Below are positions 17,001 to 25,166 of a stretch of DNA of 34,696 nucleotides, piece after piece. This DNA comes from Thermotogae bacterium. GTDB taxonomy: Bacteria > Thermotogota > Thermotogae > Petrotogales > Petrotogaceae. The stretch spans positions 1 through 34,696 of the forward strand of contig JAKJGQ010000009.1 of assembly GCA_022704305.1 (NCBI GenBank), read 5' to 3'. The position numbers were made by a program, and so were the translations under genes. Each line of letters opens with the position of its first letter. The first letter of the stretch is position 1. A model generated the notes under the pieces. It was not told the DNA's origin. It did not search any database and saw only the letters and a program-made list of their open reading frames with translations.

Positions 17001-17054
17001 CCTGAATGCTTATACGCATTTAATCCTCAAATAATAAGCACTTTCAGCCTTATT

Positions 17055-17072
17055 AATATATCCGGATATATT
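17055..17072. promoter_or_regulatory. Perfect 18-bp palindrome upstream of the cobalamin promoter
   Basis: AATATATCCGGATATATT is an exact palindrome ending 4 bases before the -35 box of the plus-strand cobalamin promoter. It has the size and position of a dimeric regulator site. No candidate regulator is identified in the window, since it does not match the AGTGTT operator of the GntR protein. Confidence 0.5.
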
Positions 17073-17076
17073 CTCT

Positions 17077-17105
17077 TTGACATTGCCTTTTTTTTCTGCT
17101 AAAAT
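17077..17105 (+). promoter_or_regulatory. Sigma70 promoter of the cobalamin operon
   Basis: TTGACA (17077-17082), 17-base spacer, TAAAAT (17100-17105). Transcription should begin near 17112, shortly before the riboswitch aptamer. It is divergent from the export promoter; the -35 boxes are 76 bases apart. Confidence 0.88.
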
Positions 17106-17130
17106 TTAAAATAGAAAATTAAATATGCAT

Positions 17131-17276
17131 TCTTAAGGTGAATAACAGGGAATCGGGTGAAAAACCCGAGCGGTCCAGCCACCGTAATCAGGGACGAACA
17201 TCACATATGCCACCGGGCTTTTCCGGGAAGGCGTGATAAGTAGGAGGATCTGAGAGCCGGGAGACCTACCTTAAGA
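17131..17276 (+). promoter_or_regulatory. Cobalamin riboswitch aptamer
   Basis: The aptamer is closed by a 9-bp P1 stem (17131-17139 with 17268-17276). Inside are the CGGGT/ACCCG hairpin, the core CCAGCCACCGTAATCAGGGA, the TATGCCACCGGG...CCGGGAAGGCGTGATAAG arm, and the B12 box AGCCGGGAGACCTACC (17255-17270). This matches the established cobalamin aptamer, which turns expression down when adenosylcobalamin or a related cobamide binds. It lies 60 bases before the first ring-synthesis gene. Confidence 0.95.
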
Positions 17277-17285
17277 TTTGTTGGC

Positions 17286-17325
17286 TTTGCTTTCTCTTGG
17301 AATAGAAAGCAGATATTTTGTTTTT
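17286..17325 (+). terminator. Possible riboswitch expression platform (P13 / attenuator hairpin)
   Basis: A 10-bp stem (17286-17295 with 17304-17313, one wobble) with loop CTTGGAAT is followed by TATTTTGTTTTT. That is a plausible intrinsic terminator placed directly before the GGAGG of cbiC. The loop's GGAA (17299-17302) could kiss UUCC (17221-17224) in the aptamer's L5 region, as in known cobalamin switches. Translational control through the nearby ribosome site is the alternative. Confidence 0.5.
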
Positions 17326-17335
17326 GGAGGCAGAA

Positions 17336-17953
17336 ATGCTGGAGTATATAAAAGATCCTGCAATGATTGAGAGAAAAAGCTTTGAAATAATAGCAGAAAA
17401 ACTGGATGGAAAACTTTCCCATTTAGGCAGTATAGAACAAAACATCATAAAAAGAGTTGTCCATTGCTCTGGAAATCTTGATTTGTGGGATAAGCTGAAC
17501 TTCTCAGAAGATTTTTTTGAATCTTTTCTTTCATTTTTAAGATACAAAACCGTTTATACAGACGTAAATATGGTAAAAAGCGGGATAAACAAAAAAATTA
17601 TTCCCGAGCTTCAAGTATACTGCTTCATAGATGAGCCCGAAATAGCTGAGCTCTCAAAAGAACAAAAAATTTCCAGGGCATATCTTTCAATGCAAAAAGC
17701 ACTTCGTGCAAATCCAGGCATCTTCGTTATCGGTAATGCTCCAACTGCTCTTTTTAAACTGCTTGAAAGTACAGAAAAACTTTTTATAATAGGCGTTCCG
17801 GTAGGTTTCGTCGGTGCTGCCCAGAGCAAAGAACTGCTTGTTGGGTCTGTTCATTCATATGTAACCCTATCCGGTACATTCGGAGGCTCAAATATTGCAG
17901 CTGCTATAATGAACGCACTGCTTAAAGAGGCTTACAATGCAGCAATACGTTAA
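17336..17953 (+). CDS. cbiC: Cobalt-precorrin-8 methylmutase
   Basis: The 205-residue protein matches CbiC/CobH, which moves a methyl group from C-11 to C-12 to give cobyrinic acid. The catalytic histidine is H43 in RVVHCSGN. GNAPTALFKLLE and the PVGFVGAAQSKELL loop are family landmarks, and the usual length is about 205-220. I use the ATG at 17336 with GGAGG at 17326-17330; a TTG at 17318 would run through that site. It is the first gene after the riboswitch. Its end overlaps cbiD by 17 bases. Confidence 0.96.
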   Translation: MLEYIKDPAMIERKSFEIIAEKLDGKLSHLGSIEQNIIKRVVHCSGNLDLWDKLNFSEDFFESFLSFLRYKTVYTDVNMVKSGINKKIIPELQVYCFIDEPEIAELSKEQKISRAYLSMQKALRANPGIFVIGNAPTALFKLLESTEKLFIIGVPVGFVGAAQSKELLVGSVHSYVTLSGTFGGSNIAAAIMNALLKEAYNAAIR

Positions 17954-19049
17954 CGTTAACGGGCAACTGCTCAGACGTGGCTTTACAACAGGAACATGTG
18001 CGTGTGCGGCACTTAAGGCCTGTATCCTATGGACTCTTTACGATAAAAAAGATCCCGAAGTCTCTGTAAGACTTAACGAAGGCAGTCTCGTTAATCTGAA
18101 AATAGAAAGTTATGAAATAATGGAAGGCAAAAAGTATGCTTTCATAAGAAAAGATGCCGGTGATGATTCAGACATTACAAATCACTGTCTGATATATGTA
18201 TCTTATAAAGCTACAGAGCCCGGCACTGGTTTTGTCTTCACTTCAGCAGAGGGCGTCGGACTGGTAACCAAAAAAGGTTTGGACGTCAGACAAGGAGAGT
18301 ACGCCATCAATCCAGGCCCACGGAAGATGATGAAATCAGTTTTACAGGAATACGGTATAAATGACGCTATAATAACCGTTAATGTCAAAGATGGGCAAAA
18401 AATTGCCATAAAAACTCTCAACTCCTCACTGGGAATAGTAGGAGGAGTATCGATCCTCGGAACAAGCGGAATCGTTGAACCCATGAGTGAAGAGGCGTGG
18501 AAAGAATCGTTGGTTCCCCAGATAAGAATGATTGGCTCATACTTTACTAGCATAACACTTCTAAGCGGTGGGAAAAGTCGGAAGATTTATGAAACTTCTA
18601 CGTTCTTCAAAAATGATTTTCTTCTTTGTGGAAATTTTTTTGGGTTTTCAATAGAAAAGGCTATTGAAAACCATATAAAAACTATCCACATTATGGGAAG
18701 CTTCCAAAAAATAATCAAGCTGGCAGGGCTAAACCTCAATACCGACAGCAGGCTTTCCGACAGTAAAAATGAACTTTTAGCCCTAATGTACATAATGTTT
18801 AAAAAAACCTACGATGAAGAGATAGTCAAAAAAATTCTTTCTATGAATCCGGTTTACAGCATAATTGAACTATTTGATGAACACCCCGGTGAAAGCAAGG
18901 CTTTTTTTGAATTCTGTGGTTCATACATAGCTCAAAAGCTCGAGAAAAGATTCAATCAACCTTTTATAATAACATTGTGCGAAAAGGAAAGTATACTTTC
19001 GCATACGGGAGGCTTACTCTATGCTTTACATAATGGGAACACAGATTAA
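17937..19049 (+). CDS. cbiD: Cobalt-precorrin-5B C1-methyltransferase
   Basis: The 370-residue protein opens with LRRGFTTGTCACAALKA, the diagnostic CbiD N-terminus, and carries NPGPRKMM and GILGTSGIVEPMSEEA-type motifs (here VSILGTSGIVEPMSEEAWKE). CbiD adds the C-1 methyl in the anaerobic (early cobalt insertion) pathway, so its presence marks that route rather than the oxygen-dependent one. It overlaps cbiC by 17 bases and cbiET by 29, so the three are probably translationally coupled. Confidence 0.96.
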   Translation: MQQYVNVNGQLLRRGFTTGTCACAALKACILWTLYDKKDPEVSVRLNEGSLVNLKIESYEIMEGKKYAFIRKDAGDDSDITNHCLIYVSYKATEPGTGFVFTSAEGVGLVTKKGLDVRQGEYAINPGPRKMMKSVLQEYGINDAIITVNVKDGQKIAIKTLNSSLGIVGGVSILGTSGIVEPMSEEAWKESLVPQIRMIGSYFTSITLLSGGKSRKIYETSTFFKNDFLLCGNFFGFSIEKAIENHIKTIHIMGSFQKIIKLAGLNLNTDSRLSDSKNELLALMYIMFKKTYDEEIVKKILSMNPVYSIIELFDEHPGESKAFFEFCGSYIAQKLEKRFNQPFIITLCEKESILSHTGGLLYALHNGNTD

Positions 19050-20226
19050 CTGTGAAGAGAATTTTACAGCCAGACAGCTTGATATTATTTCAAAGGCTGA
19101 TTTTTTTGCCGGCTTTTCATTCTCTCTTCAGATCGCAAAAAAAGTAAATCCGACTGCAGAACTTTACTGCATGAACATTTATGACTCGCTAAAAGAAGAA
19201 AATATAGATCATCTGGTATCCATTCTCAGAAAATATAAAAATCCGGTCATTATGGTTTCTGGCAACCCCTTGATGTTTTCCTACACTAAAAACATTACGT
19301 CCAAGCTTAATCAAGATGAGTATGAAGTTCTCGTTTCTCCATCAAGCGTGGATTATCTCGCCCAGAAAACCAAGACAATTCTGAACGGCTTATGCTATGT
19401 GAGCGGCCATAACTCACACAATCTCCAAAAAACATATAATGAAGTACTTTTTTTTCTTAATATGGGCAGACCTGTTGCCTACTTCGTCAAAAACATGGAC
19501 GATTTCTCAAACCTTTCCACGCTTCTTGGAAATGTTAAAGTAACCATTGCAGCAGGTTTTGAACTTGGAACTGCACAGGAAAAAATTTTTAACTTTGAAA
19601 GTCAGAACTTTCCTGATTTTATACACGGAAGATGGATTCTCATCCTCCAGCCTGCACAAAAAGATTTTCTTGACAGTTTTCCGAAAAACTCAGACTTAAA
19701 CTGCAACAACATACCTGTATCACGTGAGTGGACAAGATTTTTGTGTGTAAACTCCCTTAATCGCCACGATAAGCACGATATCATCTGGGATCTCGGAGCC
19801 GGAAGCGGCGCCACATCAATATATATCTCTTCTTTCTACGGGCGTAACTGTTCGGTAAAAGCTATAGAAAAAGAGAAAAACAGATTCGGACATCTTGTTG
19901 AAAATACCGCCATGAATCCTGAAATCTTCTGTATAAACGAAGATTTTAAGAACATACTCAGAAATCTTGACAGACCTGATATAGTCCATCTTGGAGGAGG
20001 CATAGACAGAGAAAGCCTCTCACTTATTTCTCAGTACATGCCCAAAGGCAGTATTCTGATCTCCAGCGCTACAACCCAACAGAGTCTTTGCACAGTTCTG
20101 CAAAGTCCGGGATATGCTTTTGAGTACTCCATGTATGCAAAATTTAGTTCAAACAACATATCAAACAAGGATGCTTTCAAAGGCGAGTATGTTTTTTATT
20201 GTATACGGGGTGAAAAAATTGATTAG
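19021..20226 (+). CDS. cbiET: Fused cobalt-precorrin-7 C5-methyltransferase and C15-methyltransferase/decarboxylase
   Basis: This 401-residue fusion has a CbiE-like tetrapyrrole methylase (about 1-200) followed by CbiT (about 230-400), which has the SAM motif WDLGAGSGATSIYIS and VHLGGGIDRESL. Together they methylate C-5 and C-15 and decarboxylate the C-12 acetate. In the CbiE half the usual N-terminal GxGPG loop reads MGTQINCEENFTA, and the SGDP motif reads SGNP, so that domain is unusually divergent. It starts at the ATG at 19021, inside cbiD, with GGGAGG upstream. Its stop overlaps the cbiF start region by 8 bases. Confidence 0.92.
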   Translation: MLYIMGTQINCEENFTARQLDIISKADFFAGFSFSLQIAKKVNPTAELYCMNIYDSLKEENIDHLVSILRKYKNPVIMVSGNPLMFSYTKNITSKLNQDEYEVLVSPSSVDYLAQKTKTILNGLCYVSGHNSHNLQKTYNEVLFFLNMGRPVAYFVKNMDDFSNLSTLLGNVKVTIAAGFELGTAQEKIFNFESQNFPDFIHGRWILILQPAQKDFLDSFPKNSDLNCNNIPVSREWTRFLCVNSLNRHDKHDIIWDLGAGSGATSIYISSFYGRNCSVKAIEKEKNRFGHLVENTAMNPEIFCINEDFKNILRNLDRPDIVHLGGGIDRESLSLISQYMPKGSILISSATTQQSLCTVLQSPGYAFEYSMYAKFSSNNISNKDAFKGEYVFYCIRGEKID

Positions 20227-20929
20227 TTTTATCGGATGCGGTCCGGGAAGCAAAGATTTTCTTACCATAAAAGGCTATGAAAGGATCAAAACCGCCGATG
20301 TTATTATTTATGCTGGTTCCACGGTAGACCACCTGCTTACGGATATATCGGGGGCTGGAAAAATATTTGACTCTTCATCTATGACCTTGGAAGATATAGA
20401 AAAGGTTTTTTTAGATAATAGAAGTCTCAACATTGCAAGGATGCACTCCGGAGATACATCCCTATACTCTGCCATAGACGAAGAGATAGCCCTGGCTGAG
20501 AAAGCAAATATAGCCTTCGAGGTTATACCGGGTATAAGCGCATACTCTTATTTTGCATCCAAACTTGGAATTGAACTTACTTCACCAGGAATATGCCAAT
20601 CGGTTGTGCTTACACGACTAAATGGCAGAACTCCGGTACCGGAAAACATAGAAAGTTTTTTTGGGGAACAGCCCTCATGTGCAATCTATCTTTCAGGTTC
20701 TAAGCCATATGAAGTACTTTCGCTTCTGAAGAAACACTACGACAAGAACGCCATGCTGGCCATAGGCACACACCTTGCACGCGAGCAAGAAAGAATTGAG
20801 GTGAAACCTTTGCATAGCTGGCATGACATTGATTTTCCTTCCAATCTGACTCTTTTTTTAATTTTCAGGAAAGGAAGCATAAAATCCTGTCTGTACGATA
20901 AAAATTTCAGTCATGGAATGAGAAAATGA
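20219..20929 (+). CDS. cbiF: Cobalt-precorrin-4 C11-methyltransferase
   Basis: The N-terminus ISFIGCGPGSKDFLTIKG has the canonical GxGPG SAM loop, followed by ARMHSGDTSLYSAIDEE and GISAYSYFASKLGIELTSPG, as in CbiF/CobM. The enzyme methylates C-11 before ring contraction. I place the start at TTG 20219, which has GGGGTGA 6 bases upstream and gives the usual family N-terminus. A GTG at 20210 is nearly as good. The reading frame stays open further upstream into cbiET, but those residues have no family match. The stop shares ATGA with cbiG. Confidence 0.92.
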   Translation: MISFIGCGPGSKDFLTIKGYERIKTADVIIYAGSTVDHLLTDISGAGKIFDSSSMTLEDIEKVFLDNRSLNIARMHSGDTSLYSAIDEEIALAEKANIAFEVIPGISAYSYFASKLGIELTSPGICQSVVLTRLNGRTPVPENIESFFGEQPSCAIYLSGSKPYEVLSLLKKHYDKNAMLAIGTHLAREQERIEVKPLHSWHDIDFPSNLTLFLIFRKGSIKSCLYDKNFSHGMRK

Positions 20930-21921
20930 AAGTCTGCATAATATCGGTAAGAGATGTACCTATTCCTTACGAACTTCAGGCACTTAACCTATACCAGATA
21001 AAAAACGGTTCCCTTGCAGACAAGGCCGCAAAAGCTTTTCGTTTTTTTGACAGCATACTGTTTATAGGAAGCTGTGCGATAGCTATAAAAACTCTTTTCA
21101 GACATCTTTCAGATAAAATGTCTGACCCAAGTATTCTAGTGTCAGATGAAAAATTCCTTAATACCGTTCTTCTCTGCGGTTCACACATGGCTGGCGGACA
21201 GAGGGCCGGAGAAAAAATATCTTCTGCGCTTAAAAACAACTTTGTCTTTTCCACAGCCACAGACATAAACGGACTTACAGGAATAGATCTTTTCTGTCGG
21301 GATAACTGTATGACTATGGAAAAAAAAGAGATTCTGCACATAAACACAGAACTGCTCAAAGGAAAACAGATCGAGCTTTCAAAAGATTTTTCGGATTTCA
21401 GTCTTCCGAAACAGTACGTGTTGTCCGAGACTCCAAAAATACGTCTTAACTCATACAACTCGGATTCGGTATCGCTCTATACTAAAGACTTTTCAATCGG
21501 TGTAGGCTTTCACAAAAACACATGTGCACTGGAACTTATACGAGAGTTCCAGACCTCAGTTCCCGGTTGGATTAGACAAAGAACAGGGACAATAGCAACC
21601 ATAGAAAAAAAGTATAATACCCTGGTCTTCCATGAATTTGCAAGAACCTGCAACATCCCCTTCACAGTCTGCTGTGAGACACAAAACCTTGATATAGCGG
21701 TAAGAGAGCTTGGACTCAAAGAAAATCCAGTTGTACGTAAAAACACAGGTGTTGGAGCGGTATCTGAACCATGTGCATTTATAGCTTCTGGAAAAGGAAA
21801 AAAAATAATGGAAATAAAAAGAAAAAACTGCAAGTTTGTAGTATACCAAAATAAAAATATCAAACCAGATAAAGACCCTTATAATTTTGAAAAAGTTCCG
21901 GAGGTGTTTAATGAACTCTAA
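20926..21921 (+). CDS. cbiG: Cobalt-precorrin-5A hydrolase
   Basis: This 331-residue protein has the CbiG layout. The N-terminal half includes SILFIGSCAIAIKTL and the LLCGSHMAGGQRAGEKI segment. A variable linker follows, and then the compact C-terminal domain SIGVGFHKNTCALELIREF with LGLKENPVVRKNTGVGAVSEPCAF. CbiG opens the delta-lactone of precorrin-5A and releases acetaldehyde, a step only in the anaerobic pathway. It overlaps cbiF by 4 bases and cbiH by 11. Confidence 0.94.
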   Translation: MKVCIISVRDVPIPYELQALNLYQIKNGSLADKAAKAFRFFDSILFIGSCAIAIKTLFRHLSDKMSDPSILVSDEKFLNTVLLCGSHMAGGQRAGEKISSALKNNFVFSTATDINGLTGIDLFCRDNCMTMEKKEILHINTELLKGKQIELSKDFSDFSLPKQYVLSETPKIRLNSYNSDSVSLYTKDFSIGVGFHKNTCALELIREFQTSVPGWIRQRTGTIATIEKKYNTLVFHEFARTCNIPFTVCCETQNLDIAVRELGLKENPVVRKNTGVGAVSEPCAFIASGKGKKIMEIKRKNCKFVVYQNKNIKPDKDPYNFEKVPEVFNEL

Positions 21922-22636
21922 ACTTTATGTGGTCGGAATCGGACCGGGAAAGTATGAGTTGCTGACAGCCCAGGCGGTAAAAACTCTGAACCTGAGCGAT
22001 TATATAGTTGGATATGAAAGATATATAACGTATATTCAGCCCTATTTTGATAAAAAGTACGTCTCAACCGGAATGACCGATGAAATACTTCGTGTTGAAC
22101 AGGCTATAGAACTTGTAAAAAACGGATTTAACGTAAGTATTGTTTCAAGCGGTGATCCGGGAGTTTATGCAATGGCCTGCCTTGCCATTGAAAAAACCCA
22201 AAACACCAGCATAGAGGTTACCGTGATCCCCGGCATAACCTCAGCTAACTCCGCCGCTGCCGTACTGGGCTCTCCGCTTACACTTGATTATTGTGTGATA
22301 AGTCTAAGTGATCTGCTGGTACCATGGTCACAAATAAAGAACAGACTGGAATGCTTTGCTAAAAGTCAGGCTGCTACGGTTATTTATAATCCCAGAAGCA
22401 CCAAACGTCTCTGGCAGTTGAAAGAGGCTCTTGAAATTTTCAGAACACACCGAAAAAAATTCATAGTGGCCGTAGTGAAAAATACTTATCTTGAAGACCA
22501 GCAAGTAATTATATCTGACAGCACATCTGAAGATTGGATTGAAAAAACGGATATGATGAGCACTGTCTTTTTTTGCAGCGAAGAGACCATTATCTTAAAC
22601 GGAATGGTTGTCATGCCCAGAGGCTATTTAAAATGA
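21911..22636 (+). CDS. cbiH: Cobalt-precorrin-3 C17-methyltransferase (ring contraction)
   Basis: The 241-residue tetrapyrrole methylase has LYVVGIGPGKYELLTAQAV, VGYERYITYIQPY, VSSGDPGVYAMACLA and IPGITSANSAAAVLGSPLT, all typical of CbiH/CobJ. It methylates C-17 and contracts the macrocycle. The ATG at 21911 has GGAGGTG at 21900-21906. Earlier in-frame starts lie in the end of cbiG and are not needed. It lacks the C-terminal extension seen in CbiH60-type proteins. It overlaps cbiJ by 4 bases. Confidence 0.94.
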   Translation: MNSKLYVVGIGPGKYELLTAQAVKTLNLSDYIVGYERYITYIQPYFDKKYVSTGMTDEILRVEQAIELVKNGFNVSIVSSGDPGVYAMACLAIEKTQNTSIEVTVIPGITSANSAAAVLGSPLTLDYCVISLSDLLVPWSQIKNRLECFAKSQAATVIYNPRSTKRLWQLKEALEIFRTHRKKFIVAVVKNTYLEDQQVIISDSTSEDWIEKTDMMSTVFFCSEETIILNGMVVMPRGYLK

Positions 22637-23385
22637 AGTTAGGAGTAATCGCAGGAACATCTTCCTGTCGAAGTATTTCCGACTTTTTAGAAAATCAGAA
22701 CATAGAGTATTCAGTACATCTTAAAAAAGGATATCTCTTTTCAGAATGCTCCAAAATAACCGGACAGATATCGTATTTTTTTCCTGCCGGAAAGAAGGTA
22801 GGAGTATGCATCGGGAAAAAAAGATACTTTTACGATTATATTATTGATCTGTCCCATCCATTTGCTTTGCAGATAAAACAAAAGATGAACATGCTTGCCG
22901 CACATAAAATACTAAGGTATGTAAGAAGGCAGACTCAGTATTCAAACTTTTTTTATGGACCATCTACCATGTTTTTCTCTTTATACGGACAAGGGTATAC
23001 CAAAGTTCTGAGTCTTCTGGGACACAAAGGTACCTATGATTTTATAAAAGCACTGAAAAATTTTGATAATCCCGACAGATATCTCATAATAAGCAGAAGC
23101 ATTGAGCCTGTTTCGTTTGGTGTAAACTACAAGTTTGATCCGGATCTTCTTTTTGATAGAAACTGGTTTGACAGCATTCTGGAAAAATATCCTATTCAGG
23201 CGGTTCTTATAAAAGATTCGGGAAAAGAAGGCATGACCGAAGAAAAAATAAGATACTTTTCGCAGAAAAATAAAACTGTCTTTATGCTTAAAGCACCTAT
23301 AAACAATCATGCCATGATCTTTGACTCTCTTGAAACACTTAAAAAAGATATCCTTCAAAAGGTGATGAAACATGAAAAACCATAA
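22633..23385 (+). CDS. cbiJ: Cobalt-precorrin-6A reductase
   Basis: The 250-residue protein reads as a divergent CbiJ/CobK: MKLGVIAGTSSCRSISDFL at the NADH-binding start, DLSHPFALQIKQKM (family DATHPFA), LIISRSIEPV and VLIKDSGKEGMTEEKI (family TKNSG). It reduces the C18-C19 double bond. The ATG at 22633 overlaps the cbiH stop (ATGA). The frame is open 20 codons further up, but the family start is at 22633. Its 3' end overlaps the permease gene by 14 bases, and gene order agrees with the function. Confidence 0.87.
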   Translation: MKLGVIAGTSSCRSISDFLENQNIEYSVHLKKGYLFSECSKITGQISYFFPAGKKVGVCIGKKRYFYDYIIDLSHPFALQIKQKMNMLAAHKILRYVRRQTQYSNFFYGPSTMFFSLYGQGYTKVLSLLGHKGTYDFIKALKNFDNPDRYLIISRSIEPVSFGVNYKFDPDLLFDRNWFDSILEKYPIQAVLIKDSGKEGMTEEKIRYFSQKNKTVFMLKAPINNHAMIFDSLETLKKDILQKVMKHEKP

Positions 23386-24382
23386 ACTGAACTATGCTGT
23401 TCTTCTTTTGATTTTGGCACTTTCAATTATTTTTTTTGTAGGTCAGGGATATATAAAGATTCCGTTTAAAACAACCTTTGACATGATACTTGGAGAAATT
23501 ACCAACAACTCGTTGAAAGAACAGAACCTTAAGTTTTGGTACACCATTTTTGAAGTCCGTCTTCCGAGAGTTCTCATCTCAGGGGTATGCGGAGCAGGAC
23601 TTGCATTCTGCGGACTAATATTTCAGTCGGTGCTTCTTAACCCACTTGCTGATCCTTATATACTAGGTGTTTCATCAGGAGCATCTTTCGGTTCTGCCCT
23701 TGCCATAATGTTCAATCTTAATTTTTTAGGTCTTTTCACCACATCATTTTTTGCTTTTCTATTTTCTATTATTAGTCTGGTACTTACTATGGCAATATCC
23801 TTTATTGACAAAAGCATAAACAAAACATCGCTTATACTGGCGGGGATAATAGTAAACTCTTTTTTCTCGGCAGGTCTGAGCTTTATAAAGTATATTGCCG
23901 GCGATGAAGTAGGAACCATTGTTTTCTGGCTTATGGGTTCTTTTTCTTCTCGATCGTGGAACGATCTGCTCTGGGTAAGTCTGACTTTTTTTCCTTTGCT
24001 TGTAATAACATATTTTTTTACGGAAAAAATGAATATTCTTTCACTCGGAGACAGAAATGCGGCTACCCTGGGCATTAATACCACCAGGCTGAGAGTTGTG
24101 CTTCTTACACTCGCAAGCATCATAAGCTCCATAATTGTTTCAAGAAGCGGAATTATAGGATTTGTAGGTCTTGTTGTACCACACATATGCAGGTTCATAT
24201 GGGGCTCTGACAACAAAAAGCTTATCTTTTACTCTCCCCTTATCGGAGCACTTCTGATGTGCTATGCAGACAACTTTATACGTCTGGTTCTTCCTGCTGA
24301 GATTCCCATAGGTATTCTTACTTCTCTTATAGGAGCACCTTTTTTTGCTTTCATAATGCGCAGAAAAATGAGGAGGAGCTGA
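23372..24382 (+). CDS. btuC: Corrinoid ABC transporter permease
   Basis: The 336-residue FecCD/BtuC-type permease has about nine or ten hydrophobic helices. Landmarks are FEVRLPRVLISGVCGAGLAFCGLIFQ, NPLADPYILGVSSGAS, ILAGIIVNSFFSA and GFVGLVVPHICR. Such permeases carry B12, haem or siderophore-iron. Position inside a riboswitch-controlled B12 operon with a dedicated ATPase and binding protein points to corrinoids. AAGGTGA lies before the ATG. Confidence 0.92.
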   Translation: MKNHKLNYAVLLLILALSIIFFVGQGYIKIPFKTTFDMILGEITNNSLKEQNLKFWYTIFEVRLPRVLISGVCGAGLAFCGLIFQSVLLNPLADPYILGVSSGASFGSALAIMFNLNFLGLFTTSFFAFLFSIISLVLTMAISFIDKSINKTSLILAGIIVNSFFSAGLSFIKYIAGDEVGTIVFWLMGSFSSRSWNDLLWVSLTFFPLLVITYFFTEKMNILSLGDRNAATLGINTTRLRVVLLTLASIISSIIVSRSGIIGFVGLVVPHICRFIWGSDNKKLIFYSPLIGALLMCYADNFIRLVLPAEIPIGILTSLIGAPFFAFIMRRKMRRS

Positions 24383-24383
24383 T

Positions 24384-25166
24384 ATGGTTATCGAAATGAG
24401 AAATGTAGGATACAGCATAAACGGTCATGAGATACTTAAGAATATATCTCTTTGTTTACAAAGAGGAAGGTTTTACGGAGTACTGGGTCCAAACGGAGCC
24501 GGAAAAAGCACCATGATAGACATTCTATGCGGAATAAACAGACACTACAGCGGCGAAGTCTTTATTGAAGGAAAAGATGTAAAACTCACTACTCCAAGAG
24601 AGCTGTCAAGAATAATATCAATGGTGCCACAAAATTTTTATATAAACTTTCCTTTTTCAGTAAAAGAAGTCTTAATGATGGGAAGACATCCCCATAAAAA
24701 AACTTTTACTCCCTATACACATAAAGATTACGAAGTAGTAGAAAATATCTACAATGCCTTTGGTTTTGAAAAGTTTGAAAAAACATCGGTAATGGAGATG
24801 AGCGGCGGTGAAAAGCAAAGAGTATTTTTTGCCAAAGCTCTTGTACAGGAAACTCCAATAATAGTTTTAGACGAAGCCACATCTAACCTTGACATCTACT
24901 ACACTCACAAGCTTCTGTCAGTTATGAAACAGCAGGTGCTTTCGGCAAAAAAAACAGTTATATCGGTATTCCACGACATTAATACAGCTTTATGCTACTG
25001 CGATGACTTTATCTTCATAAAGGACGGAACAGTCACTGCCACCGGAAACATGGAACAAACCATGAATAAGGAAAACCTGAGGGGACTTTATAATATGGAT
25101 TTTAAAATAATAACCCAAAATCACAGGGCAGTATCAATACTGCCAAATCAGGAGGAAGCAGAATGA
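24384..25166 (+). CDS. btuD: Corrinoid ABC transporter ATPase
   Basis: This 260-residue FepC/BtuD-type ATPase has Walker A GPNGAGKSTMIDIL, signature MSGGEKQRVFFAKAL, Walker B IIVLDEATSNLD and the H-loop SVFHDINTA. It begins one base after the permease stop with AGGAGGAG upstream, and overlaps the binding-protein gene by 4 bases. It energises import by the BtuC-type permease. Iron-complex import is the family alternative, but the operon favours corrinoids. Confidence 0.92.
   Translation: MVIEMRNVGYSINGHEILKNISLCLQRGRFYGVLGPNGAGKSTMIDILCGINRHYSGEVFIEGKDVKLTTPRELSRIISMVPQNFYINFPFSVKEVLMMGRHPHKKTFTPYTHKDYEVVENIYNAFGFEKFEKTSVMEMSGGEKQRVFFAKALVQETPIIVLDEATSNLDIYYTHKLLSVMKQQVLSAKKTVISVFHDINTALCYCDDFIFIKDGTVTATGNMEQTMNKENLRGLYNMDFKIITQNHRAVSILPNQEEAE

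Noticed and set aside
20976-21458. 160-codon open frame antisense to cbiG
   Set aside because: The opposite strand encodes a clear CbiG; composition is that of a mirror frame.
23656-24216. 186-codon open frame antisense to btuC
   Set aside because: It is a shadow of a strongly supported permease gene and has no family features.
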